This document shows, in pieces, positions 1 through 9,527 of a DNA stretch of 64,000 nt. Source of the DNA: Rhizobium sp. TH2 (GTDB taxonomy: Bacteria > Pseudomonadota > Alphaproteobacteria > Rhizobiales > Rhizobiaceae); contig NZ_CP062231.1 in assembly GCF_024707525.1 (NCBI RefSeq), positions 1 through 64,000 on the forward strand, in the 5' to 3' direction. A program made the translations under genes and the position numbers. Position 1 is the first letter of the stretch. The number at the start of each line of letters is the position of its first letter. The notes under the pieces are model-generated. The model did not search any database. It saw only the letters and a list, made by a program, of their open reading frames with translations, and was not told where the DNA came from.

Positions 1-1533
1 ATGCATATGAATATTCTGGAGAAGAGCGTATTTTCCGCGGCGGAAAGTGCGCCGGTGTCTATAACAAAATCATCCGAAATCGACGGGGGGATTGCAGGCA
101 TGAAACAGGAGGCCTTGATTGAGCGATTCAGCGCAAAACTCAAGGCCAAGGTAGGGCCGGACGTCTATGCGAGCTGGTTCGGCCGCCTGAAGCTTCATTC
201 GGCTTCAAAGAGCGTCATCCGCTTCACCGTGCCGACGACCTTCCTCAAGTCCTGGATCAACAACCGATACCTGGACCTCATGACATCGCTTCTCCAGGAA
301 GAGGATTCCAGCATCCTCAAGGTCGAGATTCTGGTGCGCAGCGCGGCGCGTGCCGGACGCCCGGAAGAGCAGGTGCTGCCTCTGCCTGAAACTCAGATTT
401 CCTCGCCGTCACGCAAGCAGGCGACGCCGTTTTTCAGCGCGCCCAGTGCCGCGCCGAAGGAAAGCCCGAGGGTCCACAATCACACGCCGCTTTTCGGCTC
501 GCCGCTCGACAGCCGCTATACATTCACGAGCTTCGTCGAAGGCGCTTCCAATCGGGTGGCGCTGGCCGCTTCTCGCACAATCGCCGAATCCGGTGCTGGC
601 GCCGTGCGCTTCAACCCGCTCTTCATCCATTCGAGCGTCGGCCTCGGCAAGACGCATCTGCTGCAGGCGATTGCCGCTGCAGCGCTTGCCAATCCGCGCA
701 GCCCGCGAGTCGTCTATCTGACGGCGGAATATTTCATGTGGCGCTTCGCCACCGCGATCCGCGACAATGACGCGCTCACTCTCAAGGAATCGCTGCGCAA
801 TATCGACGTGCTGATCATCGACGACATGCAATTCCTGCAGGGCAAGATGATCCAGAACGAGTTCTGCCATCTGCTCAACATGCTGCTCGACAGCGCCAAA
901 CAGGTCGTGGTGGCCGCCGACCGCGCGCCATGGGAACTGGAATCGCTCGACCCGCGCGTGCGTTCGCGGCTGCAGGGCGGCGTCAATATCGAGATGGACG
1001 CGCCGGATTTCGCCATGCGTCTGGAAATGCTCAAGCTCCGTCTCGCCCAAGCAAGACAGCAGGATTCGAGCATCGATATCCCCGAAGCCATTCTTGAGCA
1101 TGTCGCCACCAATGTAACGGCGTCCGGTCGCGAGCTGGAAGGCGCCTTCAACCAGTTGATCTTCCGCCTTTCCTTCGAGCCGAACCTGACACTCGAGCGC
1201 GTGGACGAGCTTCTCGCCCACTTGGTCGGCGCGGGCGAACCCAAGCGGGTGCGGATCGAGGATATCCAGCGCATCGTCGCCCGGCATTACAATGTGTCGC
1301 GACAGGAGCTCGTTTCCAACCGCCGGACCCGGGTCATTGTCAAGCCGCGTCAAATCGCTATGTATCTCTCCAAGACGATGACGCCGCGCTCTTTCCCGGA
1401 AATCGGCCGCCGCTTCGGTGGACGCGATCACACGACGGTTCTGCATGCGGTACGCAAGATCGAGGAACTGATTTCGGGTGACCAGAAGCTGTCGCACGAG
1501 ATCGAACTCCTGAGGCGCCTGATCAACGAGTAA
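1..1533 (+). CDS. dnaA: Chromosomal replication initiator DnaA
   Basis: AAA+ ATPase that binds DnaA boxes at the origin and melts it to start replication. The 510-residue protein has an N-terminal DnaB-contact domain (about 34-112), a variable linker, and an AAA+ core. The P-loop SSVGLGKT is at 211-218, with Ser where the first Gly of the motif is usual. Walker B VLIIDDM is at 270-276. The C-terminal DNA-binding domain carries the DnaA signature [12 protein letters not shown] near 473-484. The first base of the window is the A of its ATG, so the upstream region is not visible. An internal Met34 (MKQEAL) is an alternative start, but N-terminal extensions of this kind are known in rhizobial DnaA. 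The next gene starts 3 nt after the stop. Confidence 0.97.
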   Translation: MHMNILEKSVFSAAESAPVSITKSSEIDGGIAGMKQEALIERFSAKLKAKVGPDVYASWFGRLKLHSASKSVIRFTVPTTFLKSWINNRYLDLMTSLLQEEDSSILKVEILVRSAARAGRPEEQVLPLPETQISSPSRKQATPFFSAPSAAPKESPRVHNHTPLFGSPLDSRYTFTSFVEGASNRVALAASRTIAESGAGAVRFNPLFIHSSVGLGKTHLLQAIAAAALANPRSPRVVYLTAEYFMWRFATAIRDNDALTLKESLRNIDVLIIDDMQFLQGKMIQNEFCHLLNMLLDSAKQVVVAADRAPWELESLDPRVRSRLQGGVNIEMDAPDFAMRLEMLKLRLAQARQQDSSIDIPEAILEHVATNVTASGRELEGAFNQLIFRLSFEPNLTLERVDELLAHLVGAGEPKRVRIEDIQRIVARHYNVSRQELVSNRRTRVIVKPRQIAMYLSKTMTPRSFPEIGRRFGGRDHTTVLHAVRKIEELISGDQKLSHEIELLRRLINE

Positions 1534-1536
1534 CGG

Positions 1537-2346
1537 ATGACGACAGTCGCAAGCCTGATGATGTACGATATGCCGGACCGGGTCCGGAGCGCCAATGATG
1601 CGCTCTGGATCGCGATCCGGGATCGTTTGCGCGCCAAGGGCTTTGCGGCACCGGATGTATTGGATCGCGGCGGCGAATATCATAGCTACTGGCTTCGGCC
1701 GGACCTCGCGCTGGCGCAGACCTGCGGCTATCCCTATGTCAGCGAGCTCAAGGGCAAGGTGCGGCTGGTGGCGACGCCGGCTTTCTCCTATTCCGGCGGC
1801 AAGGGCGCGAAACGGGCAAGCTTCATCGTGGTGCGCGAAGACAATCCGGCGCAAAGCCTCGAAGACATGCGCGGACAGCGCGCGGCCATCAACGATTGGC
1901 TTTCGAATTCCGGCATGAACCTGTTGCGCATATCGGTGGCACCGCTTGCTGGTGGAAAGCCGTTTTTCTCCGACGTTGTCGTGACAGGCGGGCATCTCGC
2001 CTCGATCGCCGCTGTTCGCGAAGGCCGGGCGGATGTTGCCGCCATCGACAGCATCACCTGGGGCCTGCATGCCAGGCATGCGCCGGAAAAGATCGCCGGC
2101 GTCAGGATAGTGGGCGAGACGCCGATGGGGCCGGGGCTGCCCTACATTACACGGCACGATGCGAGCGATGTGGAAGTGGCGGCGTTGCGGGATGCGATCT
2201 CGGATGCCTTGAGCGATCCAGCGCTTAAGGATGCGGTCGATGTGCTCGGCATATCTGGCATCGAATTCCTCGACGATACCGACTATGCCGAGCTGGAGCG
2301 CTTCCGCGACGAAGCGCTCCGCCTGGGCTACCCGAAGGTCGCCTGA
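1537..2346 (+). CDS. PhnD/SsuA-like periplasmic-binding-fold protein
   Basis: 269 residues related to substrate-binding proteins of phosphate/phosphonate or sulfonate/thiamine-precursor ABC transporters: a central GGHLASIAAVREGRADVAAID stretch, split here by position (about 149-169), resembles the family's ligand-pocket region. No signal peptide is visible at the N terminus (MTTVASLMMYDMPDR), so it may be cytoplasmic or need a non-classical role. No ABC permease or ATPase gene is adjacent. It starts 3 nt after dnaA and is probably co-transcribed with it. Its last 19 bp overlap the 3' end of the convergent desaturase gene. The ligand is unknown. Confidence 0.75.
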   Translation: MTTVASLMMYDMPDRVRSANDALWIAIRDRLRAKGFAAPDVLDRGGEYHSYWLRPDLALAQTCGYPYVSELKGKVRLVATPAFSYSGGKGAKRASFIVVREDNPAQSLEDMRGQRAAINDWLSNSGMNLLRISVAPLAGGKPFFSDVVVTGGHLASIAAVREGRADVAAIDSITWGLHARHAPEKIAGVRIVGETPMGPGLPYITRHDASDVEVAALRDAISDALSDPALKDAVDVLGISGIEFLDDTDYAELERFRDEALRLGYPKVA

Positions 2347-3329
2347 TCCGCCCGGACCGTCGATGTGGTTTCCTGCGCGTCCACGGTTTCCGGATAATGC
2401 GGATGGACCGGATTGTGATGGACGCGGAAGAAATACTGCTTCGCGACATCCCAATAGCCGTTATAGACCAGCCCGCCATTCAATTTGACATAGGCGTCCC
2501 GATTGGCCCGATAGAGGCCGGGAATCTTGTACCACGGCAAAGCCGGCTTGTTGTGATGCACGATATGCAGGTTGTTGTAGAGAAACAGCAGGCCGAAGGC
2601 CGGTGTGTTCTCGACGATGGCCGTGCGCTCTTCCTTCGTCTCGGCGAAATTGTGCTCGGCGAATGAGCGCAGCCGGGTGAAGGAGATGCCTGCATAGGCA
2701 AAGCCCAGCAGGTAAATCCAGAGCGGCATGCCGCAAATCGCTATGACCCAATAAAGCACGGCCGCAACGCCCGCGAGATGCACCGCCCAATGGGGGAGAT
2801 GCCGAAAGTCGCCTCGCATGATCGCCGCAAGCTCATGGCTCCAGAAAGCCATGAGGGTCACGAACGGGCCGATGATCAGCCGGCCGGGCAGGGTGTTGTT
2901 GACCTTGGTCAGTAGCCGCCCGAAGGCACCCAGACGCTGCCATGTCGGGCCTGTCATGTAATAGGATTCCGGATCCTCGATCGGGTCCGTCAGCCATTCG
3001 TCATTGTGATGCTTGAGGTGGGCGCGCTTGTAGAGCGGGTAGGGTAGCCAGAGTGCGATGGGCACCGACCCGATCGCGTCATTGAGCCGCCGGAAGCGGG
3101 TGGGGTGGCCGTGCAACACTTCGTGCTGAAGCGAGCCATGCCACGCCACGAGCCAGCCACCGGCGAGCAAGAGCAGGATGAAGGGAACGGATTCCCAGAA
3201 ATAAGTGAGAGCCAGCCAGGCCGAGTAGATGAAAAATGCGAGGAAAAGAGTTGGCCATTCGACCGTGAAGGGGGATTTCTTGTTCCGCTTCACGGACGGG
3301 CTCGGTTCATCGAAATGAATCGTCGCCAT
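2328..3329 (-). CDS. Membrane fatty acid desaturase
   Basis: 333-residue di-iron membrane desaturase. All three histidine clusters are present: HEVLHGH (69-75), HLKHH (104-108) and HIVHH (255-259). Hydrophobic segments lie near 26-62 and 152-212, as expected for an integral inner-membrane enzyme that introduces a double bond into an acyl chain using O2 and an electron donor. Regiospecificity and substrate cannot be read from the sequence. The gene is alone on its strand, about 170 bp downstream of hemW, and overlaps the convergent upstream gene by 19 bp. Confidence 0.88.
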   Translation of the reverse strand: MATIHFDEPSPSVKRNKKSPFTVEWPTLFLAFFIYSAWLALTYFWESVPFILLLLAGGWLVAWHGSLQHEVLHGHPTRFRRLNDAIGSVPIALWLPYPLYKRAHLKHHNDEWLTDPIEDPESYYMTGPTWQRLGAFGRLLTKVNNTLPGRLIIGPFVTLMAFWSHELAAIMRGDFRHLPHWAVHLAGVAAVLYWVIAICGMPLWIYLLGFAYAGISFTRLRSFAEHNFAETKEERTAIVENTPAFGLLFLYNNLHIVHHNKPALPWYKIPGLYRANRDAYVKLNGGLVYNGYWDVAKQYFFRVHHNPVHPHYPETVDAQETTSTVRADQATFG

Positions 3330-3498
3330 GTGATTCCGAATAATAAGAATCAGGTTCTGAACGCGGAGAGCAGATCGTCCTGGCGCTACCTAATGACTAT
3401 ACATATGCACCCAAGCTTGCGCGACGGTCAAGAGCCCTGTCAGTATCGAGTCAAAAAAATCATGCAAAAAGAACGAATTGAGTATGATGGTGGCAGGA

Positions 3499-4677
3499 TC
3501 ATGCTGCGAGATCGGCGACGACTGCATCCAGGATGAGCATGCCCTGCGGGGTGCAGCGCAGGCGGGAATTGCCGATACGTTCGACGAAGCCGTGTTGAAG
3601 AAGGAAGTCTTCGCGCTCGGGATCGAGTCCACGTCCGGATAGCGACGTCCATCGCGCGAGATCGAGGCCTTCACGCAGGCGCAGACCCATCAGCAGCATC
3701 TCATCGGCCTGTTCGGCGGTTTCGAGTGCGTCGCGATCCACCATGCCATGGCCTTGTTCGTTGACGAGCTTCAGCCATTCCTCCGGTGTGCGGTGGGTCG
3801 CTGTCGCAAATTTCCGCCCGCCGGATGTCAGCCGCCCATGCGCACCGGGGCCGATCCCGGCATAGTCGCCATAGCGCCAATAGGTGAGGTTGTGGCGGCT
3901 TTCCGCACCCGGCTGGGCATGGTTGGAGACCTCGTAGGCCGGCATCCCGGCGGCAGATGTCACGGCCTGGGTGATCTCATAGAGTTCCGCTGCGGCATCC
4001 TGATCGGGAATGATAATCTTGCCAGCCTTGTGCAGCCCAAAGAACGGCGTACCTTCCTCGATCGTCAGCTGGTAGAGCGACAGGTGATCGACGGCGTAGG
4101 AAATCGCCTCGTTGAGTTCGCGTGTCCACTCGTCTCCGGTCTGGCCGGGCCGGGCATAGATCAGGTCGAAACTCATGCGCGGGAAGATTTCGCGCGCCAG
4201 CTTCACCGCCCGCAGAGCATCCTCGACATTGTGAAGCCGGCCGAGGAACTTCAGGTCGCGGTCATTGAGCGCCTGCACGCCGAGCGACACGCGGTTGACG
4301 CCCGCGGCACGGTAACCCCGGAAGCGCTCGGCCTCGACGCTGGACGGATTGGCCTCCATCGTGATCTCGATGCCATCCGGAACATGCCAGTGCCGCGCGA
4401 TGCCATTGAGGATCGCATCCACCGTCTCCGGCTTCATCAGCGATGGCGTGCCGCCACCCATGAAGATCGAGGTGACCGTGCGGCTGCCAGAGATCGCCCG
4501 CATGGCGGTCATCTCGGCCAGGAACGCTTTCACATAGGCGTCCTGGTCCACGGCCATGTGGCGGACATGGCTGTTGAAATCGCAATAGGGACACTTGGCC
4601 GCGCAGAACGGCCAATGGACATAGACGCCAAAGCCGGGCTCACCCGAATCCGCCAGCAATGGTGCGTCCTTGATCAA
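3499..4677 (-). CDS. hemW: Radical SAM heme chaperone HemW
   Basis: 392-residue radical SAM protein formerly annotated as oxygen-independent coproporphyrinogen oxidase-like. The CxxxCxxC cluster is Cys25, Cys29, Cys32 (CAAKCPYC), followed by MGGGTPSL, the SAM-binding glycine motif. HemW binds heme and delivers it to target proteins; it lacks the extended N terminus of true HemN. The start is TTG at 4677, 2 nt after the rdgB stop, supported by GGAAGG about 7 nt upstream. It is the last gene of the rph-glyoxalase-rdgB-hemW minus-strand operon. Confidence 0.93.
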   Translation of the reverse strand: MIKDAPLLADSGEPGFGVYVHWPFCAAKCPYCDFNSHVRHMAVDQDAYVKAFLAEMTAMRAISGSRTVTSIFMGGGTPSLMKPETVDAILNGIARHWHVPDGIEITMEANPSSVEAERFRGYRAAGVNRVSLGVQALNDRDLKFLGRLHNVEDALRAVKLAREIFPRMSFDLIYARPGQTGDEWTRELNEAISYAVDHLSLYQLTIEEGTPFFGLHKAGKIIIPDQDAAAELYEITQAVTSAAGMPAYEVSNHAQPGAESRHNLTYWRYGDYAGIGPGAHGRLTSGGRKFATATHRTPEEWLKLVNEQGHGMVDRDALETAEQADEMLLMGLRLREGLDLARWTSLSGRGLDPEREDFLLQHGFVERIGNSRLRCTPQGMLILDAVVADLAA

Positions 4678-4679
4678 GT

Positions 4680-5324
4680 TCAGCCTTCCAGGCAGGTTTC
4701 GACGAAGAGCTTGAAGGCGCGCGCGCGATGCGACAGCGCCTGCGCGTCACCCGGCTTCCAGCCATGCTTGGCCTCGGCCGGCATCTCGCCGAATGTCTTG
4801 GCATAGCCGAGCGGCTGGAACACGGGATCATAGCCGAAGCCGAGATTGCCGCGCGGTGGCCAGACGATATGGCCTTCCACCTCGCCACGGAAAATCTCGG
4901 TATGGCCATCCGGCCACGCGAGGCAAAGTACGCTGACGAATCGGCCGGTGCGCTTATCAGGCGTCGTCGCATCCTTCTCGGCCAGCGCTTTCTCGACCTT
5001 CTCCATGGCCATGTTGAAATCGCGGCTGCCGTCCTCGCGCTCGGTCCAATTGGCGGTGTAGACGCCCGGTGCGCCATCAAGTGCATCGACCGCAAGCCCC
5101 GAATCGTCGGAGAGGGCGGGCAGGCCCGAGGCCATCGCGGAGGCGAGCGCCTTGATCCGGGCATTCTCTTCGTAAGTCGTACCTGTCTCGTCCGGCTCGG
5201 CGAAGTTGAGGTCTGCGGCGGACTTGGCCTCGAAGCCCAGTGGACCGATCAGGTCGCGGATTTCACTGATCTTGCCCGCATTATGGCTGGCAACGACGAT
5301 CGTCTTGGTATCGAGCTTGCGCAT
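4680..5324 (-). CDS. rdgB: XTP/dITP pyrophosphatase (RdgB/HAM1)
   Basis: 214-residue non-canonical purine NTP pyrophosphatase that removes dITP, dXTP and ITP from the nucleotide pool. Family motifs are intact: SHNAGK (13-18) for triphosphate binding, DDSG (73-76), GFGYDPVF in the middle and SHRARA near the C terminus for base recognition. The ATG directly abuts the stop of the glyoxalase gene (0 nt) and the stop is 2 nt before the hemW TTG, so translation is probably coupled along the operon. Confidence 0.95.
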   Translation of the reverse strand: MRKLDTKTIVVASHNAGKISEIRDLIGPLGFEAKSAADLNFAEPDETGTTYEENARIKALASAMASGLPALSDDSGLAVDALDGAPGVYTANWTEREDGSRDFNMAMEKVEKALAEKDATTPDKRTGRFVSVLCLAWPDGHTEIFRGEVEGHIVWPPRGNLGFGYDPVFQPLGYAKTFGEMPAEAKHGWKPGDAQALSHRARAFKLFVETCLEG

Positions 5325-5741
5325 TCAAAGTCCCCAGATGCGAGCTTCGGTGAATTCGAGCGAATTGCCCGCCGGATCGCGAAAATAGATCGAGCGTCCG
5401 CCTTGCGGCCACTCCATGTCGGATTCGATTTCGACGCGCGCCGCCGTCAACCGGTCGCGCCAACCATCCAGTTCCTCCGCTTCGGCCTTAAAGCAGAGAT
5501 GGCCGGGACCGTGGGCACCATGCGGCGGCACTGGCAACTGGCCTTTCTTGTAAGGAATGGCGGTCTCGGCCGGATTGAAGATCAAGAGCACGCCCGGACC
5601 GCATTTGAAGAAGACGTGCCGGTTGCCCGCCCGCGCAATTTTTTCCAACCCAAGGACATCGGCATAGAAGCGCTCGGCGGCATCGAGATCGCTAGCATAG
5701 AGCGCGGATTCGAGGATTTGTGCCGGCGCCTTTGCCATCAT
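5325..5741 (-). CDS. Glyoxalase/VOC family protein
   Basis: Small vicinal-oxygen-chelate protein of 138 residues. The N-terminal half begins with a typical beta-alpha-beta start (ILESALYASDLDAAERFYADVLG) read in two parts near 9-31, and the C-terminal half ends with YFRDPAGNSLEF (119-130), the usual metal-ligand region. Two tandem ATGs (5741, 5738) follow GAGAGGG; either may be used. Longer versions of this frame reaching into rph are antisense-type extensions with no start signal. It lies 5 nt after the rph stop and immediately precedes rdgB. The substrate is unknown (lactoylglutathione, fosfomycin and bleomycin-type relatives exist). Confidence 0.85.
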   Translation of the reverse strand: MMAKAPAQILESALYASDLDAAERFYADVLGLEKIARAGNRHVFFKCGPGVLLIFNPAETAIPYKKGQLPVPPHGAHGPGHLCFKAEAEELDGWRDRLTAARVEIESDMEWPQGGRSIYFRDPAGNSLEFTEARIWGL

Positions 5742-5746
5742 CCCTC

Positions 5747-6463
5747 TCAGGCGATCGCCTGCTTCTGCATCTCGACCAGTTCGGAAACGCCCTGCTTGGC
5801 GAGACCCATCAGCGTATGGAGTTCTTCCTCGCTGAACGGCGCGCCTTCCGCGGTGCCCTGGATTTCCACGAAGCCGCCGGTGCCGGTCATAACGAAATTC
5901 GCGTCCGTCTCGGCCGAGGAATCTTCGAGATAGTCGAGATCGAGCACCGGCTGATTGGCGAAGATGCCGCAGGAAATCGCCGCGACATGGTCCTTGAGGA
6001 CCTTCTCGACCTTCAGCATGTTGCGCGATTCCATCCATTTCAGGCAATCGTGAAGCGCGATCCAGCCGCCGGTGATCGACGCCGTACGGGTGCCGCCATC
6101 GGCCTGGATGACATCGCAATCGACCGTGATCTGGCGCTCGCCGAGCGATTCCAAGCTGACCACGGCGCGCAGCGACCGGCCGATGAGACGCTGGATTTCC
6201 TGCGTGCGGCCGCCCTGCTTGCCGGATGTCGCCTCGCGGCGCATGCGGTCGCCGGTCGAGCGCGGCAGCATGCCGTATTCAGCGGTCACCCAGCCCTTGC
6301 CGCTGTTGCGCAGCCATGCCGGCGGCTTTTCCTCGACGCTTGCGGTGCAGAGCACATGCGTGTCGCCGAACTTGACCAGGCAGGAGCCTTCGGCGTGCTT
6401 GGAGAAGCCGCGCTCGAAGCTCACCTTGCGCATTTGGTCTGTCTTCCGTCCGGATGGCCGCAT
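5747..6463 (-). CDS. rph: Ribonuclease PH
   Basis: 238-residue phosphorolytic 3'-5' exoribonuclease that trims tRNA 3' ends and structured RNAs. Recognisable features are the N-terminal [26 protein letters not shown], the arginine-rich [15 protein letters not shown] and the [22 protein letters not shown] region that forms the phosphate/active site. Length equals the family norm. It is the first gene of the rph-glyoxalase-rdgB-hemW operon and is divergent from hrcA, an arrangement common in alphaproteobacteria. Confidence 0.97.
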   Translation of the reverse strand: MRPSGRKTDQMRKVSFERGFSKHAEGSCLVKFGDTHVLCTASVEEKPPAWLRNSGKGWVTAEYGMLPRSTGDRMRREATSGKQGGRTQEIQRLIGRSLRAVVSLESLGERQITVDCDVIQADGGTRTASITGGWIALHDCLKWMESRNMLKVEKVLKDHVAAISCGIFANQPVLDLDYLEDSSAETDANFVMTGTGGFVEIQGTAEGAPFSEEELHTLMGLAKQGVSELVEMQKQAIA

Positions 6464-6544
6464 GTCTTCCTGCTCCTGATCTCTTCAAAGCATGCCTCTT
6501 AGTCGGACAGGGTAGGTTTTGCAAAGGAAAAGGGTTGAAATTCC

Positions 6545-6573
6545 TTTTGCGTGGACGCTGGAACAACTATATT
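6545..6573 (+). promoter_or_regulatory. Candidate hrcA promoter
   Basis: TTTTGC (6545-6550), 17-bp spacer, TATATT (6568-6573) lies 31 bp before the hrcA start in the rph-hrcA divergent region. The -35 match is weak. No CIRCE element (TTAGCACTC-N9-GAGTGCTAA) is visible here, so hrcA does not seem to repress itself through this region. Confidence 0.3.
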
Positions 6574-6603
6574 CCAAGCCATGAGAATGATTAGGTCACT
6601 GGC

Positions 6604-7659
6604 ATGAAGGGTATGGACGAGCGGTCCGGTGAAATCTTCCGGCGGATCGTCGAAAGCTATCTGGGAAGCGGCGAGCCCTTGGGCTCGCGTTCGCTGTCGC
6701 GCCTGCTGCCCATGTCGCTGTCGCCCGCATCCGTACGCAATGTGATGAGCGATCTGGAAGAGTTGGGGCTCATCTATTCGCCGCACACCTCCGCCGGCCG
6801 GCTGCCGACCCAATTAGGTCTGCGCTTCTTCGTGGACGCCTTCATGCAGGTCGGCCATCTCTCGGATGAGGAACGGTTGCAGATTGATCGCCAGATCCGG
6901 CCGCCAAATCGCGACTTCCCCGTGGAGAGCGCACTCAACGAAGCGAGCCAGATACTGTCTTCCGTGTCGCGCGGGGCGGGTCTGGTGATCACCGCCAAGA
7001 GCGATACGCTGGTCAAGCATGTCGAATTCATCCGGCTTTCGCCGGAAAAGGCGCTCGCCGTGCTGGTCGGCGACCAGGACGAGATCGAAAACCGCATCAT
7101 CTCGCTGCCAGCCGGCACGACGTCCTCGCAGCTGACGGCGGCGGCGAATTTTCTCAACGCGCATCTCTCGGGCCTGACGCTGGCCGAGGCGCGCGTGCGC
7201 ATCGACAAGCTCAAGGAAACCATCCGCGCCGAACTCGACCAGCTTTCGAGCGATCTGGTCGAGCGTGGCCTCGCCGTATGGTCCGGTGGCGCCAATGATG
7301 GTCGCTCGGCGCAGCTCATCGTGCGAGGGCGCGCCAACCTGCTCGAAGGGGTCGAGGGTGCCGAGGATATCGACCGGCTGAGATTGCTTTTCGACGACCT
7401 CGAAAAGAAGGAATCGCTTTCCGACATCCTCAATCTCGCCGAAGGCGGGCAGGGCGTGCGGATATTCATCGGATCCGAGAACACGCTGTTTTCGATGTCC
7501 GGTTCCTCGCTGATCGTCGCACCCTACAAGAACAGCGAGGACCGCATCATCGGCGCCGTCGGCGTAATCGGTCCGACCCGGCTCAATTATTCCCGCGTCG
7601 TGCCGATGGTCGACTACACCGCCCAGCTCATATCGCGGCTCGCCGGCAAGACGCCCTGA
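6604..7659 (+). CDS. hrcA: Heat-inducible transcription repressor HrcA
   Basis: 351-residue repressor that binds CIRCE elements upstream of groESL and needs GroEL for folding. The N-terminal winged helix includes IVESYLGSGEPLGSRSLSR and SPASVRNVMSDLEELGL; the C-terminal part contains the GAF-like/dimerisation domain and ends in the typical VVPMVDYTAQLISRL. ATG at 6604; a second ATG at 6613 (MDERSGEIF) is possible. It is followed by grpE after about 107 bp. Confidence 0.96.
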   Translation: MKGMDERSGEIFRRIVESYLGSGEPLGSRSLSRLLPMSLSPASVRNVMSDLEELGLIYSPHTSAGRLPTQLGLRFFVDAFMQVGHLSDEERLQIDRQIRPPNRDFPVESALNEASQILSSVSRGAGLVITAKSDTLVKHVEFIRLSPEKALAVLVGDQDEIENRIISLPAGTTSSQLTAAANFLNAHLSGLTLAEARVRIDKLKETIRAELDQLSSDLVERGLAVWSGGANDGRSAQLIVRGRANLLEGVEGAEDIDRLRLLFDDLEKKESLSDILNLAEGGQGVRIFIGSENTLFSMSGSSLIVAPYKNSEDRIIGAVGVIGPTRLNYSRVVPMVDYTAQLISRLAGKTP

Positions 7660-7695
7660 ACCAAGCACTTTGCGGCACGTTTCTTGCTCTTAAGC

Positions 7696-7724
7696 CTTGA
7701 TTTTTTGACGGCAAAGCTCGATAT
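7696..7724 (+). promoter_or_regulatory. Candidate sigma-32 (RpoH) promoter for grpE
   Basis: CTTGAT (7696-7701), 17-bp spacer, CGATAT (7719-7724). This resembles the rhizobial RpoH pattern (CTTGAA, then a CCATAT-like -10) with one mismatch in each box. It lies about 43 bp before the grpE start, where a heat-shock promoter would be expected. Motif-based only. Confidence 0.4.
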
Positions 7725-7766
7725 CCGCAGCAACCCAAGCAAGATTCAGAACTTTCGGAGACCGTG

Positions 7767-8393
7767 ATGACGGACGACAACAAGAACGCTTACGAAACGG
7801 AGGCTCAGGAAGCCGTGGCCGGTGCTGAAACGCCCGACGCTGCCCAGGCCGCCGATGCGCAGGCTGAAGCGCCCGCCGAACTCGATCCCATCGAGGTATT
7901 GAAGGCCGAGAATGCCGAGCTGAAGGACAAGTTCCTGCGGCTGGCCGCCGAGATGGACAACCTTCGCCGCCGCACAGAGCGCGAAGTGAAGGATGCCAAG
8001 ACCTATTCCGCCGCAGCCTTTGCGCGCGACATGCTGTCGGTCTCGGACAATCTTCGTCGCGCGCTGGATGCTGTTCCGGCGGAAGCCCGCGCCGCCGGCG
8101 AAGCCGGCTTTCTGGCGCTGGTCGAGGGCGTCGAGATGACCGAGCGCGCGATGCTGTCCGCGCTCGAGCGCCACGGCGTCAAGAAGATCGAGCCCGCCGG
8201 CCAGAAGTTCGACCCGCATTTCCACCAGGCGATGTTCGAGGTTCCCAATGCGGACCTGCCGAACAACACCGTCATCCAGGTCGTGCAGGATGGCTATGTG
8301 ATCGGCGAGCGCGTGCTGCGTCCGGCCATGGTCGGCGTCTCCAAGGGCGGCCCCAAGGCCGACGCACCGAGCGCCACCGAAAACGCGGGCTGA
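7767..8393 (+). CDS. grpE: Nucleotide exchange factor GrpE
   Basis: 208-residue cochaperone that releases ADP from DnaK. An acidic, alanine-rich N-terminal tail (to about 45) is followed by the long coiled-coil helix ([21 protein letters not shown] region) and the C-terminal beta-wing with [20 protein letters not shown] and [22 protein letters not shown] chose ATG 7767 rather than GTG 7764 because GGAG ends 6 nt before it. dnaK and dnaJ are not in this window. It is convergent with ybaK, 4 bp apart. Confidence 0.97.
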   Translation: MTDDNKNAYETEAQEAVAGAETPDAAQAADAQAEAPAELDPIEVLKAENAELKDKFLRLAAEMDNLRRRTEREVKDAKTYSAAAFARDMLSVSDNLRRALDAVPAEARAAGEAGFLALVEGVEMTERAMLSALERHGVKKIEPAGQKFDPHFHQAMFEVPNADLPNNTVIQVVQDGYVIGERVLRPAMVGVSKGGPKADAPSATENAG

Positions 8394-8397
8394 CGCC

Positions 8398-8871
8398 TCA
8401 GACGACAACCGGCGCTAATATCGCCTTCAGCACCGCGACCGCATCGGCCGGCGCGAGCTTCACCTGAAGCCCACGCTGGCCGCCATTCATATAGACCAGT
8501 TCATGCGCCATCGCTTCGGCTTCGAAGACGGTGGGCGCAGCCTTCTTCTGGCCGAACGGCGATATGCCGCCGACGACGTAACCGGTGACCTTCTCGGCAT
8601 TCGCCGGCTTCATCATGTTGGCGGACTTGCCCTTGAAGGCCGCGGCGAGCTTCTTCATGCTCACTTCTCGGTCGGACGGCACCACGACGCAGACCGGCTT
8701 GCCATCGACCTCGGCCATCAGGGTCTTCAGCACGATCGACGGTGAGACCCCGAGCGATTCCGCCGCCTGCATGCCGATCTTGTCGGCATCCGGATCGTAG
8801 TCGTAGGTCAGGACTTCGAATGTGGCCTTGGCGGCTGCAAGCGCCAGTGTGGCACGGGTGGATCTGGACAT
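8398..8871 (-). CDS. ybaK: YbaK/EbsC-family aminoacyl-tRNA deacylase
   Basis: 157-residue trans-editing protein of the INS superfamily, related to the enzyme that hydrolyses Cys-tRNA(Pro). Family features are the conserved KTL (IVLKTLMAEVDGKPVCVVVPSDREVSMKKLA, near 46-77) and GYVVGGISPFGQKKAAPT (near 97-114). It lies downstream of the PIN/RHH gene pair on the same strand, 3 nt after the antitoxin-like stop, so it may be read from that promoter too. It ends 4 bp from the convergent grpE. Confidence 0.9.
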   Translation of the reverse strand: MSRSTRATLALAAAKATFEVLTYDYDPDADKIGMQAAESLGVSPSIVLKTLMAEVDGKPVCVVVPSDREVSMKKLAAAFKGKSANMMKPANAEKVTGYVVGGISPFGQKKAAPTVFEAEAMAHELVYMNGGQRGLQVKLAPADAVAVLKAILAPVVV

Positions 8872-8874
8872 GGT

Positions 8875-9102
8875 TCAGGCTTTTTCCGAATGCATCCGAT
8901 CGAGCTCATCGAGTATTTCGATACCACGCTTACGGTCGCCGCGCGCCGCGCGCAGACGAAATCTGGTCTCCGCTTCGAACTCCGCCAGGGCCTTTGTGGA
9001 AAACTCCTCGAAAAGCTTATTGAGACTGGTACCGCGCGACGAAGCCAAGGCCTTAAGCCGCTCATGTTGCTCGTCCGGAAGCCGGATCGTGAGTGTGCTC
9101 AT
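8875..9102 (-). CDS. Ribbon-helix-helix antitoxin-like protein
   Basis: 75 residues. MSTLTIRLPDEQHERLKALA is a typical MetJ/Arc-type ribbon strand and first helix, and SLNKLFEEFSTKALAEFE the second helix. The C-terminal half is charged and helical, as expected for a toxin-wrapping tail. The start ATG overlaps the stop of the upstream PIN gene by 4 nt (ATGA). This makes it the second gene of the pair, the reverse of the usual antitoxin-first order. The likely role is to neutralise the PIN RNase and bind the operator at 9525-9566. Confidence 0.8.
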   Translation of the reverse strand: MSTLTIRLPDEQHERLKALASSRGTSLNKLFEEFSTKALAEFEAETRFRLRAARGDRKRGIEILDELDRMHSEKA

Positions 9103-9527
9103 GATGTTCTCCTTTCCTTCAGAAATTCCGCGGCGGTTCTCACCCCAAGTTTGGGAAAGAGCAACTCGGTTGAGGTGAAATCACGCTTGTTGGCTGTAAC
9201 GATGACCTGCGCTCCGCCACCAACAGCGAGTTCAATCACATGATTATCGGCTTCGTCCTTTGAGTTCGGCCGCCACAAGTAGTAAATCCTGACCCAAAGG
9301 CAACTCGCCATAAATGCGTCCAAGAGTTCTTCACGAATATCCGCCGAAATGAGCGCGCGATCGAAGAGTGCCGTTCTACTGCAAAGATCCTCGTACTCCG
9401 CAGCGAGCGCATTGCTCATCAGTGGCTGAATCGTGCCGTCCAGGCACATGCGCAATACCGCCCGCGATGTGCCCTCGGCATTCATGACGGCCGACACAAA
9501 GATATTGGTATCGATCACAACTTTCAT
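9099..9527 (-). CDS. PIN-domain toxin-like RNase
   Basis: 142-residue PIN-domain protein of the 'putative toxin-antitoxin system toxin component, PIN family' type. The first acidic residue is Asp6 in VVIDTNIF. Further acidic residues in the SKDEADNHVIELAVGG block (about 90-105) and the following VTANKRDF complete a metal-dependent RNase site. It starts inside one arm of a perfect inverted repeat and lacks a clear ribosome-binding site. The 3' end overlaps the RHH gene by 4 nt. Known PIN toxins cleave tRNA or rRNA; the target here is unknown. Confidence 0.82.
   Translation of the reverse strand: MKVVIDTNIFVSAVMNAEGTSRAVLRMCLDGTIQPLMSNALAAEYEDLCSRTALFDRALISADIREELLDAFMASCLWVRIYYLWRPNSKDEADNHVIELAVGGGAQVIVTANKRDFTSTELLFPKLGVRTAAEFLKERRTS

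Noticed and set aside
409..2454. 681-codon minus-strand open frame opposite dnaA and the next gene
   Set aside because: It lies wholly antisense to dnaA and its neighbour in a GC-rich region where long shadow frames are expected, and its translation has no recognisable domain.
6464..6603. CIRCE element in the rph-hrcA region
   Set aside because: The TTAGCACTC/GAGTGCTAA repeat is not present.
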